Below are positions 8,073-15,271 of a stretch of 64,000 nucleotides of DNA, piece after piece. The stretch spans positions 4,650,001 to 4,714,000 of the forward strand of contig OZ252006.1 in NCBI GenBank assembly GCA_965247175.1, written 5' to 3'. The position numbers were made by a program, and so were the translations under genes. The notes under the pieces were generated by a model. That model searched no databases. It had not been told where the DNA came from and saw only the letters and a list, made by a program, of their open reading frames with translations. Each line of letters opens with the position of its first letter. Within the stretch, counting starts at the first letter, position 1. This stretch comes from JANQMX01 sp965247175 (GTDB taxonomy: Bacteria > Pseudomonadota > Alphaproteobacteria > Kiloniellales > DSM-21159).

Positions 8073-8696
8073 ATGAAGAAGCTCCTCTTGCTTAGTACCC
8101 TGGCTTGGATTGTCGCTTGGTCTGCAGGTGGCTCCCCGGCCGTTGCAGATCAGCAGACCATAGTCTTCCTGCACAATGCCTGGTTCGAGAAGAACAAGAA
8201 CGGCGAAGCGCATCAGCGTTTCGGCGTATACGACTTCGACGGTATCCGAGGAGCTTTGGGGCAAGGCGCAAAAGTCATCGCGCCTGAGCGTGACCCCAAC
8301 GCCCAGCCGCACGCAGAGGCGCTGGAGCTGGTGGAGCTGATCGAGTCGCTCATGGACGCTGGCCAGGAGGCGTCTGACATCAAGGTCATCGGCGCGTCCA
8401 AGGGCGCCTTCATTGCCCAGCTTGCAAGCGAGCAGATTGCCGAGCCGGCGCTGCGATGGGTCTTGGTCGGCGGATGCCATGGCAGGCGCTTGGCCAGTGG
8501 CCCTGCGCCAAAGATGTCAGGCCAGGTCCTCTCCATCTACGACACCTCGGACCAGGTCGCTGGGCCCTGCAACGACTATCCCGCGCTGACCGAAGAGACG
8601 GTTCGCTTCGAGGAACGCGCGATCGAGACCGGCAAGGACCATGGCTTCCAGTTCACCGCGGACGAAACCTGGATAGCGCTTGCGCGCGACTGGTGA
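8073..8696 (+). CDS. Exported alpha/beta-hydrolase-like protein
   Basis: 207 residues from ATG 8073 (upstream GAGGTGAGACAGG). The N-terminal signal peptide ends near PAVADQQ. The mature part starts with the strand TIVFLHNAWF. The nucleophile elbow is GASKG (in IKVIGASKGAFIAQLA), an acid may be Asp in SIYDTSDQVAG, and the histidine lies in TGKDHGFQF. This layout fits a small alpha/beta hydrolase exported to the periplasm; the substrate is unknown. It lies between the terminase-like genes with no phage homology that I recognise. Confidence 0.75.
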   Translation: MKKLLLLSTLAWIVAWSAGGSPAVADQQTIVFLHNAWFEKNKNGEAHQRFGVYDFDGIRGALGQGAKVIAPERDPNAQPHAEALELVELIESLMDAGQEASDIKVIGASKGAFIAQLASEQIAEPALRWVLVGGCHGRRLASGPAPKMSGQVLSIYDTSDQVAGPCNDYPALTEETVRFEERAIETGKDHGFQFTADETWIALARDW

Positions 8697-8743
8697 GGCG
8701 CAATTCTTGGGCGCTTCGGTCGACGGTGCGCCGAGCAAAAAAC

Positions 8744-9610
8744 TCACCCTAGAAGCACACCCCGATGCTCGCCGACCACGCGGGTCTGCCGCAGGCGGCG
8801 GCGCCAGCGGTCGGCGTCGTACCCGGTCCCCCGGTGCAACATGCAGCGGTTGTCCCAGATCACCGTGTCGCCGGTCCGCCAGGGGTGGGCGTAGACGGTC
8901 TCGGGCTCAGTCGCGCGGGTGAGGAGATCGTCGAGCAGACGGCGACTTTCCATCCCGGACCATCCCGGAACGGAGCGGGCATGGGAGCCGACGTAGGTGT
9001 TCTTCTTGCCGTTGCCCGGGTTGGTCCGCACCAGAGGGTGCAGCACCGGCGGCAATGAGGCCGCATGGTTCGGATCGACCGGGGCAATAGGACTGCGCGA
9101 GAAGACGTAGTCGTGCACCGCCGAGAGCGGCTGGATGGCTTCGCGCAGCTCCTCGGGCAGTCGCTCGTAACTCACCCGCATGCTGGCGAAGGCCGTCTCG
9201 CCACCTTCGCCCGGAACCTCGTAGGCGTGCAGGATGGAGACATAGGAAGGCACTTCGCGGAAGGAGGAGTCCGAGTGCCAGAGCTGGTTGCCGGTCTGAT
9301 AACGCGTGTTGGCGTGAGCGTTGTCACGCTTGGTCCCGTCGTCGGCCACATTGCCGATGGTGCCGAAGTAAGTGACGCTGCCGCTCGTGCCGAAGGCGAC
9401 GTGCTCGGCCTCAGGCTCGCCGAGCCGGCGGGTGAAGGCGAGGTGCTTCTCGTCGGTCATGTCCTGCTCCGGGAAGCAGAGCAGGGAGTAGGTGTCGACG
9501 GCCTCCCGAATGGCAGCCAGCTCGCTTTCCGAGAGATCGCCGGAGAGCGATACGCCGCGCACGCTAGCGCCGAAATCGGGGTGCAGGGGCTCGATGGTCA
9601 GGTGGGTCAT
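8744..9610 (-). CDS. TauD/TfdA-family Fe(II)/2-oxoglutarate dioxygenase
   Basis: 288 residues from ATG 9610; the frame is open further upstream, but MTHLTIEPLHPDFGASVRGV is the standard N-terminus. The facial triad is H112-x-D114 in LWHSDSSF and H259 in CMLHRGTGYD, and the 2-oxoglutarate-binding arginine lies in the RWRRRLRQTRVVG tail. The family hydroxylates taurine, 2,4-D, alkyl sulfates and related small acids; the substrate cannot be chosen from sequence alone. It diverges from the sterol-desaturase gene across about 180 bases. Confidence 0.93.
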   Translation of the reverse strand: MTHLTIEPLHPDFGASVRGVSLSGDLSESELAAIREAVDTYSLLCFPEQDMTDEKHLAFTRRLGEPEAEHVAFGTSGSVTYFGTIGNVADDGTKRDNAHANTRYQTGNQLWHSDSSFREVPSYVSILHAYEVPGEGGETAFASMRVSYERLPEELREAIQPLSAVHDYVFSRSPIAPVDPNHAASLPPVLHPLVRTNPGNGKKNTYVGSHARSVPGWSGMESRRLLDDLLTRATEPETVYAHPWRTGDTVIWDNRCMLHRGTGYDADRWRRRLRQTRVVGEHRGVLLG

Positions 9611-9790
9611 GGCGGGCGAGTCTGCGCGGTCTGAGGGGGCATGACTAGAGCAATCCCGAGCATGCCTGTCACGCGCGCTTGGTAGTGCTCCGTCAACCAT
9701 GTCCGATCACGCTCTCTCAAGCCGGGTGAGCTAGGCTCGGGGCTCCGGGAACTCCCGGTGTGGCGGAGGGCTGGTCTCAGCGAGCATGGC

Positions 9791-10882
9791 ATGGACTTGA
9801 TCATCAGTCTTTTCGATACGGTGCTGCGCGATGTCGTTCGCCTGCTCTACCATCCCTTCAATCCGGAAAGCCGGTTCTTCGCGCTCTATCTCGCGACCTC
9901 GGCGCTGGTCGCCTATCTCATCTATCGCCATGCCAAGCAGGCGAACGCGGCCGGGTGCTTCAGCGTCATGGGCGAGACGGTGGCGGAGGAGCGCAACTTC
10001 CTCGGCTTTCTCTTTCCCAAGCGGGTGTGGCGCCATCCTTCGGCCTGGCTGGATTTGCGCTACTTCTTCTTTCACCAGCTGATCGGTCACTTCCTGATGA
10101 TCGGCCTGGTGGTCTGGGCCTCCGAGCTGGCCTTCGGCTGGACCACCGGCGGGCGCAGCCTCTTGGACGCACACGACAGCTTTGGCGAGGGTGCACTGGG
10201 GGCCGCGCTGCCGGAAGGAACTGGCTTCGGCATTCTGGCGGCAGCGGCCTATATGTTCGCCGTCATCGGTGTGATCGACCTGATCAACTATGCAACGCAC
10301 TACGCGCAGCATAAGATCCCGCTGCTCTGGCAGTTCCACAAGGTGCACCACTCGGCCGAAGTGATGCATCCGCTCTCGAACTTCCGGGAGCATCCGGTCG
10401 ACAACTTTGCGTACAAGGTCACGGTCGGTCTGGCCTACGGCGCCATGTGGGGCGTGACGGTGGAGCTCTTCGGCTATCTGCCGGACTTGCCGGCACTTCT
10501 CGGAGTGCCTTTGATCTACTTCTTCTTCAACCTGGTCGCCTACAACCTGCGCCACTCGCACATCTGGCTGCGCTGGCCTGGGCGCTGGTCCATGGTCTTT
10601 CCCTCGCCGGCGCATCACCACGTCCACCACAGCCGCCACCCGGAGCACATCGACAAGAACTTCGCTTTCGTCTTCCCGGTGTGGGACGTGATCTTCGGCA
10701 CCTACTGCATGCCCGAGGATAACCGCGACGTGGAGTTCGGCGTGCCGCCGGGCGAGGCCGAAGGGCTCACGAGCTGCTGGCGGCTCTACGCCATCCCCTT
10801 CCGCGATGCGGGGCGTTTGGTGCGAGGGTGGTTTGCGGGGCAGACCGAGCCGGCTCATCCGGACTCTGTCGCTGGCCGATAA
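9791..10882 (+). CDS. Sterol desaturase / fatty acid hydroxylase family membrane enzyme
   Basis: 363 residues from ATG 9791 (a GTG at 9758 would add 11). Several membrane segments surround the di-iron histidine clusters: HYAQHKIPLLWQFHKVHHS and then RHSHIW...SPAHHHVHHSRHPEH, matching the HxxxH, HxxHH and HxxHH pattern of the FA_hydroxylase family. Such enzymes use O2 to hydroxylate or desaturate sterols, carotenoids or lipid tails at the membrane. No sterol or hopanoid genes lie nearby. No good ribosome site precedes either start; GGAGGG lies 20 bases before the chosen ATG. Confidence 0.9.
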   Translation: MDLIISLFDTVLRDVVRLLYHPFNPESRFFALYLATSALVAYLIYRHAKQANAAGCFSVMGETVAEERNFLGFLFPKRVWRHPSAWLDLRYFFFHQLIGHFLMIGLVVWASELAFGWTTGGRSLLDAHDSFGEGALGAALPEGTGFGILAAAAYMFAVIGVIDLINYATHYAQHKIPLLWQFHKVHHSAEVMHPLSNFREHPVDNFAYKVTVGLAYGAMWGVTVELFGYLPDLPALLGVPLIYFFFNLVAYNLRHSHIWLRWPGRWSMVFPSPAHHHVHHSRHPEHIDKNFAFVFPVWDVIFGTYCMPEDNRDVEFGVPPGEAEGLTSCWRLYAIPFRDAGRLVRGWFAGQTEPAHPDSVAGR

Positions 10883-10906
10883 AAGCGCTGGCGCGCCAGA
10901 ACATAA

Positions 10907-11815
10907 TCATCCCGCCAGGATCAGGACCAGGATCGCCGCTAGAATCAGGGCAATTCCAAAGAGCTCCAGGGGGCTGGTCTTCTCCTTGAAGAATAGGACC
11001 GAGGCGATGAAGGTGAAGACCAGTTCGATCTGGCCCACCGCGCGGACATAGGCGGCATTCTGCAGGGTAAGGGCCGTGAACCAGGCGACCGAAGCCAGAA
11101 AGCCGGAGACGCCCACGGCCAGGGCCGGCCGCCAGTGGCGGAAGATCGCGGTCATCTGGCCGGGCTCGCGCAGCAGCAGGTAGGCCCCCATGATCACCGT
11201 CTGCATGACCAGGGCCACCGCCAGCGTAAAGGCGGCGCGCATGACGACGTCATCGTCGCCGAGCGCCAGGGCGGCGCCTCTGTAAAACACCGACGAAGCG
11301 CCAAGAAAGGTGCCGCACAAGAGGCCGATCGCGGTCGTCTTCTCGAACAGGCCGGAGGCGAGGCTCTTCCAGCTGACGCCCTGATGGGCGACGGACAGCG
11401 CCAGGATGCCGATCATGCCGACGCCGATGGCGAAGATGCCAACGACGCTGATGGTGTCGCCGAGCAGGATGAAACCAAGCAACGCCACCTGGATGACTTC
11501 GGTCTTCGAATAGGTCGTGCCCACCGCGAAGTTGCGGAAGGAAAACAAGTGGATCAGCAGGAAGGTGAAGAGGATCTGGCTGAGACCGCCAAGCAGGCAG
11601 TAGAGCAGAAAGAGCCCGTTGGCCGCAGGCAGCGGATAGCCGCCGACCTCATGCAGCGTGAAGAGGTAGGCCAGGGCAAAGGGGCAAGCGTAGAGAAAGC
11701 GCACGTAGCTGGCGCCGCCCGTCGAGAGCCGTCCCTTGAGGTACTTCTGCAGAGCCGAGCGCAGGTTCTGCATGAAGGCGGCAAAGACCGTGATGGGAAT
11801 CCAAAGCTCGATCAC
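10907..11815 (-). CDS. EamA/DMT-family membrane exporter
   Basis: 302 residues with about ten hydrophobic helices in two EamA-like halves. The first half holds RSALQKYLKGRLSTGGASYV and FAVGTTYSKTEVIQVALLGF; the second ends with GQIELVFTFIASVLFFKEKT, followed by FGIALILAAILVLILAG. This is the drug/metabolite transporter fold that moves small metabolites by proton exchange; the substrate is unknown. It is convergent with the sterol-desaturase gene (24-base gap). Confidence 0.9.
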   Translation of the reverse strand: MIELWIPITVFAAFMQNLRSALQKYLKGRLSTGGASYVRFLYACPFALAYLFTLHEVGGYPLPAANGLFLLYCLLGGLSQILFTFLLIHLFSFRNFAVGTTYSKTEVIQVALLGFILLGDTISVVGIFAIGVGMIGILALSVAHQGVSWKSLASGLFEKTTAIGLLCGTFLGASSVFYRGAALALGDDDVVMRAAFTLAVALVMQTVIMGAYLLLREPGQMTAIFRHWRPALAVGVSGFLASVAWFTALTLQNAAYVRAVGQIELVFTFIASVLFFKEKTSPLELFGIALILAAILVLILAG

Positions 11816-11993
11816 CGCTGGCGTGACCTCGTGATTGTCAGCCCCACGTCCATTTATCCGAGACCGGCGCAGGTTGGACGGAGCCGTTCAGACTGCAGCC
11901 CTGCCCGAATTCCACAATGGATCAAATCGCGAGGCTGGGTCTCGCTGGCTCGGGTCGTGCCGTCGGGCGCTACTAGCCGCACCCATCACTGAC

Positions 11994-12126
11994 TGTCACC
12001 CCGGCCAAGGACCGAGCGTAAGCGAGGACCGCGAGCCGGGGTCCATCCATCGGCCTGCGCCAGAAGTCCAAGTTTCGTGCCCAGCCCATCCATGGATCCC
12101 GGCTCGCTGTCGCGTCCGGGATGACA
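11994..12126. repeat. Dispersed palindromic repeat, two arms in inverted orientation
   Basis: The 353-base gap between the exporter and the terminase gene holds two arms of one repeat family. Arm A (11994-12060) begins TGTCACCCCGGCC and ends CATCGGCCTGCGC. Arm B (12081-12126) reads inward in the opposite sense, with TGGATCCCGGCTCGCTGTCG and CCGGGATGACA. A third arm lies at 14565-14614. This resembles the REP-like intergenic repeats common in alphaproteobacteria. Confidence 0.75.
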
Positions 12127-12168
12127 GCCTGCGCCTGAAGCGACGAACGAGAGAAAGAGGCTCCAAGC

Positions 12169-13827
12169 TTGACGCTCCCCCTAACCAAACGCGAGCGGAC
12201 CATCCGCCAGCGGCTCAAGAACGACCTGGTCCACTATGCCGAGGCCTGCCTGAAGATCCGCACCAAGGCCGGGCGCATCGAGCCGCTCACCTTCAACGCG
12301 CCGCAACGCCGCCTGCACGAAGCGCTGGAGAAGCAGAAGGCCGAGACCGGCCGGGTCCGCGCCCTGGTGCCCAAGGGCCGGCAGATGGGGGTGAGCACCT
12401 ACGTCGGCGCACGCTTCTTCCACCAGGTGACCCACGCCAAGGGCCTGCGTGCATTCATCCTGACCCACCGGGACCAGGCGACCGCCGCGCTCTTCGAGAT
12501 GGCCAAGCGCTTCCACGACAACCTGCCCAGCCCCGTCTGCCCGCAGATCAAGGCGGCGAACGCAAAAGAGCTGACCTTCGGCCGCCTCGACTCCGGCTAC
12601 AAGGTCGGCACCGCCAAGGCGGCAGGCGTCGGCCGGGCGGAGACCATCCAGCTCTTTCACGGCAGCGAGGTCGCCTTCTGGCAGCGGGCGGAGGAGCATG
12701 CCTCCGGCGCGCTGCAGGCCGTGCCAGCCCAGCCGGGCACCGAGGTGGTACTGGAGTCCACCGCCAACGGCCTCGGTGGCCTCTTCTATGCCCTCTGCAT
12801 GAAGGCCATGAAGGGGGAGAGCGACTACCGCCTCTGCTTCCTGCCCTGGTTCGCGCATGAGGCCTATCGCCAGGTCGTGCCGGCGGGCTGGAAGCCGCCC
12901 GAGGCCTGGCACCGCTACGGCGAGCTGCACGGCCTCTCCCGCCCGCAGCTGCGCTGGGCCCACGCCAAGAACCGCGAGCTGGCCGCCGCCCGCGGCGAGG
13001 ACCCGGAGCGGCCCTGCTGGCTCTTCCGCCAGGAGTATCCGGCCACGGTGGAGGAGGCCTTTCAGGTCTCGGGCGAGGGCAGCTTCATTAGGCCGGAGAC
13101 GGTGCTGGCTGCGCGGCGTGCCAGCCTCGAGGTCGACCCCTACGCGCCGCTGGTGATCGGCGTCGACGTGGCATTGGGCGGCGGCGACCGCACCTGGATG
13201 ATCAGCCGCAAGGGCCGCGTGGCCGGGCGGCATTTGAACGAGCGGATGGACAGCAGCGACAGCATGGAGATCGCCGGGACGCTGGCCCGCATCATCGAGC
13301 GGCTGAAGCCCGACCGCGTCTTCATCGATGTGGGCGGCGGCTACGGCTCGGGTGTGCACGACCGCTTGGTTGAGCGCGGCTACGGCGGCGTGCTGACGCC
13401 GGTGCAGTTCGGCGCCAGGGCCAGCCTCGATGCTGGCCTCGGCGGCATGGGCGCAGCGGGGACAGGCGGAACCGGCGGCGGCTTCGGCGGGGCCGGGTCG
13501 CGTGACTACGCCAACAAGCGGGCCGAGATCTGGGGCGCCCTGCGCGATTGGCTGGCCGACCCGGGCGGCGCCGACATCCCCGACGAGGACGAGCTGATGA
13601 CCCACATCGTCGCTCCCGGCTTCAAGCTCAACTCCAACGATCAACTGGTGCTGGAGGCCAAAGAGAAGATCCGCGCCCGCCTCGGCCTCTCCCCCGACGG
13701 CGGCGACGCCCTCGCCCTCACCTTCGCCGAGCCGGTGCTCTCCCAACGTGCCCAGGAAGCCCAAATGGCAGGGTGGGGCCGGGATGACACTCCCATGACC
13801 GTCGACTGGGATCCAAGCTTGGTTTAG
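12169..13827 (+). CDS. terL: Phage terminase large subunit
   Basis: 552 residues from TTG 12169, with AGAGAAAGAGG about 8 bases upstream. The N-terminal ATPase has the Walker A-like VPKGRQMGVSTYVGA and an acidic strand in IQLFHGSEVAFW. The C-terminal RNase H-like nuclease has Asp in VIGVDVALGGGDRTW, then VFIDVGGGYGSGVHDRLVERG, and later acidic residues in PDGGDALALTFAEP. A glycine-rich insert (about residues 422-446, GLGGMGAAGTGGTGGGFGG) interrupts the nuclease domain. The enzyme packages DNA into proheads. No portal or capsid gene follows, so packaging function is probably lost. Confidence 0.92.
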   Translation: MTLPLTKRERTIRQRLKNDLVHYAEACLKIRTKAGRIEPLTFNAPQRRLHEALEKQKAETGRVRALVPKGRQMGVSTYVGARFFHQVTHAKGLRAFILTHRDQATAALFEMAKRFHDNLPSPVCPQIKAANAKELTFGRLDSGYKVGTAKAAGVGRAETIQLFHGSEVAFWQRAEEHASGALQAVPAQPGTEVVLESTANGLGGLFYALCMKAMKGESDYRLCFLPWFAHEAYRQVVPAGWKPPEAWHRYGELHGLSRPQLRWAHAKNRELAAARGEDPERPCWLFRQEYPATVEEAFQVSGEGSFIRPETVLAARRASLEVDPYAPLVIGVDVALGGGDRTWMISRKGRVAGRHLNERMDSSDSMEIAGTLARIIERLKPDRVFIDVGGGYGSGVHDRLVERGYGGVLTPVQFGARASLDAGLGGMGAAGTGGTGGGFGGAGSRDYANKRAEIWGALRDWLADPGGADIPDEDELMTHIVAPGFKLNSNDQLVLEAKEKIRARLGLSPDGGDALALTFAEPVLSQRAQEAQMAGWGRDDTPMTVDWDPSLV

Positions 13828-13894
13828 GGGATGGCCGCAGAATTCGCGTCAACACCTGACACTGAGCTCGGTCCCACTTGCGCGGGGCGAGCTG

Positions 13895-13918
13895 TGTCCT
13901 AAATGTCACAGTAGGACA
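13895..13918. promoter_or_regulatory. Inverted repeat upstream of the MucR-type gene
   Basis: Perfect 7-bp inverted repeat TGTCCTA (13895-13901) / TAGGACA (13912-13918) with a 10-base spacer, about 70 bases before the MucR-type start codon. Position and symmetry suggest an operator, perhaps autoregulatory; no T-run follows. Confidence 0.45.
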
Positions 13919-13985
13919 TAAGGCGTGCTTCTCAGGAAGGCGCCGAACGCAAAGCACGCTCGGAAGCGAGGTGCGGAAAGGACAG

Positions 13986-14402
13986 ATGATGCAAGGAAAG
14001 TTCTATCGAAACGCCAAGCGCTTAGCGCTCAAAGCCGGGCTGGCCGCTGCCCGGGCCGGCGTCTGGGTGACCAAGGAGGGCCACGCCCTCTGCACCAAGG
14101 CGCAGAAGCGCCTGGACGAGCTGACCCGCGCGGCCGAGCGGGCCGAGGCGGTCGAGCACCCGCACGGCTTCGGCGCCGAGAGCCCGGCGGTGCCGCCGGC
14201 GGAGTCGGTAGGAGAGGGCTATCTCGTTTGCCTGGATTGCGGCAAGCGCTTCAAGAGCCTGCACCGCCACCTCAAGAGCGCCCACGGCCTGACGCCCGAG
14301 GCCTACCGCGAGAAGTGGAGCCTCCGGGCCGACTACCCCATGACCGCCCCCGCGGGGCCCGAGAAGGGAACAGCCGGATCGGTCGTCGCGCAGCCGGCGT
14401 AA
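13986..14402 (+). CDS. MucR/Ros-family zinc-finger transcriptional regulator
   Basis: 138 residues from ATG 13986 (GGAAAGGACAG upstream). The family core lies near the C-terminus: YLVCLDCGKRFKSLHRHLK, then SAHGLTPEAYREKW and ADYPM. It includes a Cys2-His2 finger (C-x2-C...H-x4-H region). MucR/Ros proteins are alphaproteobacterial repressors of exopolysaccharide, motility and virulence genes, and many prophages carry copies. The ~85-residue N-terminal extension is alanine-rich and helical (KAGLAAARAGVWVTKEG), longer than in chromosomal MucR. Its position right behind terL suggests a phage copy. Confidence 0.88.
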   Translation: MMQGKFYRNAKRLALKAGLAAARAGVWVTKEGHALCTKAQKRLDELTRAAERAEAVEHPHGFGAESPAVPPAESVGEGYLVCLDCGKRFKSLHRHLKSAHGLTPEAYREKWSLRADYPMTAPAGPEKGTAGSVVAQPA

Positions 14403-14564
14403 GAGAGACTTCTCTGGCACGCTCGGTGCTGCGCGGAACCGGCCCGCTTCTTGGACGCCTCCGATGCTGCACTGTTCCATCCCGCGCCTCTTGTCACTCC
14501 GGCCCGTTCCTTAGGGTCGGAGGGGTGTCAATGCATCGGTTGGATGCAGATGATCTAGCGCTAG

Positions 14565-14614
14565 GCGCAGGCCGATGAGTGGATCCGGGCTCGCTGTCGC
14601 GGCCGGGATGACGG
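14565..14614. repeat. Third copy of the dispersed repeat
   Basis: In the 355-base gap after the MucR-type gene. It matches arm B of the upstream element over TGGATCCxGGCTCGCTGTCG, CG, then CCGGGATGAC, and its other end GCGCAGGCCGATG is the reverse complement of the end of arm A (CATCGGCCTGCGC). Copies therefore flank the terL-mucR block. The rest of the gap holds no recognisable gene. Confidence 0.7.
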
Positions 14615-14757
14615 TCTTTGGGGCTGCGTGCGCCGCACCCAAACCGATCCACAAACTAACCCCCCCATACACTAGGCTTTTACACTTTAGCGTGTAGGGC
14701 TTCTCGCGCTGTGGTGCCCCTACGATCTTTGGGCTTAAGCGACGAGGAGACGGGACG

Positions 14758-15201
14758 ATGTGGAAAGGTGTTTTGCTGTTGTCGGGCGCTTGTCTGGCGC
14801 TGGCCAACTGCGCCAGCGACCCCGACGATGTGGAGGCGCAGTACGTCTCCCCCATGACCTATGCTCAGTATGATTGCGATCAGATCTCAATGGAGATGAG
14901 CCGTATCAATCGGGAGGTTGCTACAGTAACGGGCGACCAGGAGGACGCCGCCACCCGCGATGCGGTTGCGACCGGTGTCGGCGTGGTGCTCTTCTGGCCG
15001 GCGCTCTTCTTCCTGGCCGGCAGTGATCATTCCGACGAACTTGGCCGCTTGAAGGGCGAGCAAGAGGCGCTGGAGACCGCCGCCATCCAAAAGAAGTGCG
15101 ATTACGCGCCCCAGATCATCGAGGCGCAGCAGAAACGCCAGGAGGAGGCCGAGAAGCGGGCAGCCGAAGAACGCAAAAAGCGGTCCGAGTACTACGACTG
15201 A
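14758..15201 (+). CDS. Lipoprotein of unknown function
   Basis: 147 residues from ATG 14758 (GACGAGGAGACGGGACG upstream). A signal peptide ends in the lipobox LANC, so Cys18 should be lipidated. The mature part has a polar segment with paired cysteines (YDCDQIS...KKCDYAP), a hydrophobic segment VVLFWPALFFLAG and a charged C-terminal coiled coil (QQKRQEEAEKRAAEERKKR). Small lipoproteins of this shape occur in alphaproteobacterial genomes and prophages, sometimes as superinfection-exclusion morons. That role is only a possibility here. Confidence 0.8.
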   Translation: MWKGVLLLSGACLALANCASDPDDVEAQYVSPMTYAQYDCDQISMEMSRINREVATVTGDQEDAATRDAVATGVGVVLFWPALFFLAGSDHSDELGRLKGEQEALETAAIQKKCDYAPQIIEAQQKRQEEAEKRAAEERKKRSEYYD

Positions 15202-15271
15202 ATGATCAAGGCGCACGGGGTTTTCTTGGCATCTCGGGCGCAGTGTGCCTTCTCCGCCTGAGCTCCACGCC

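Noticed and set aside
12181..13764. Long open frame (527 codons) antisense to terL
   Set aside because: It mirrors the codon pattern of the terminase gene, has low-complexity Val/Gly/Ala composition and no motif; a shadow of GC-rich codon use.
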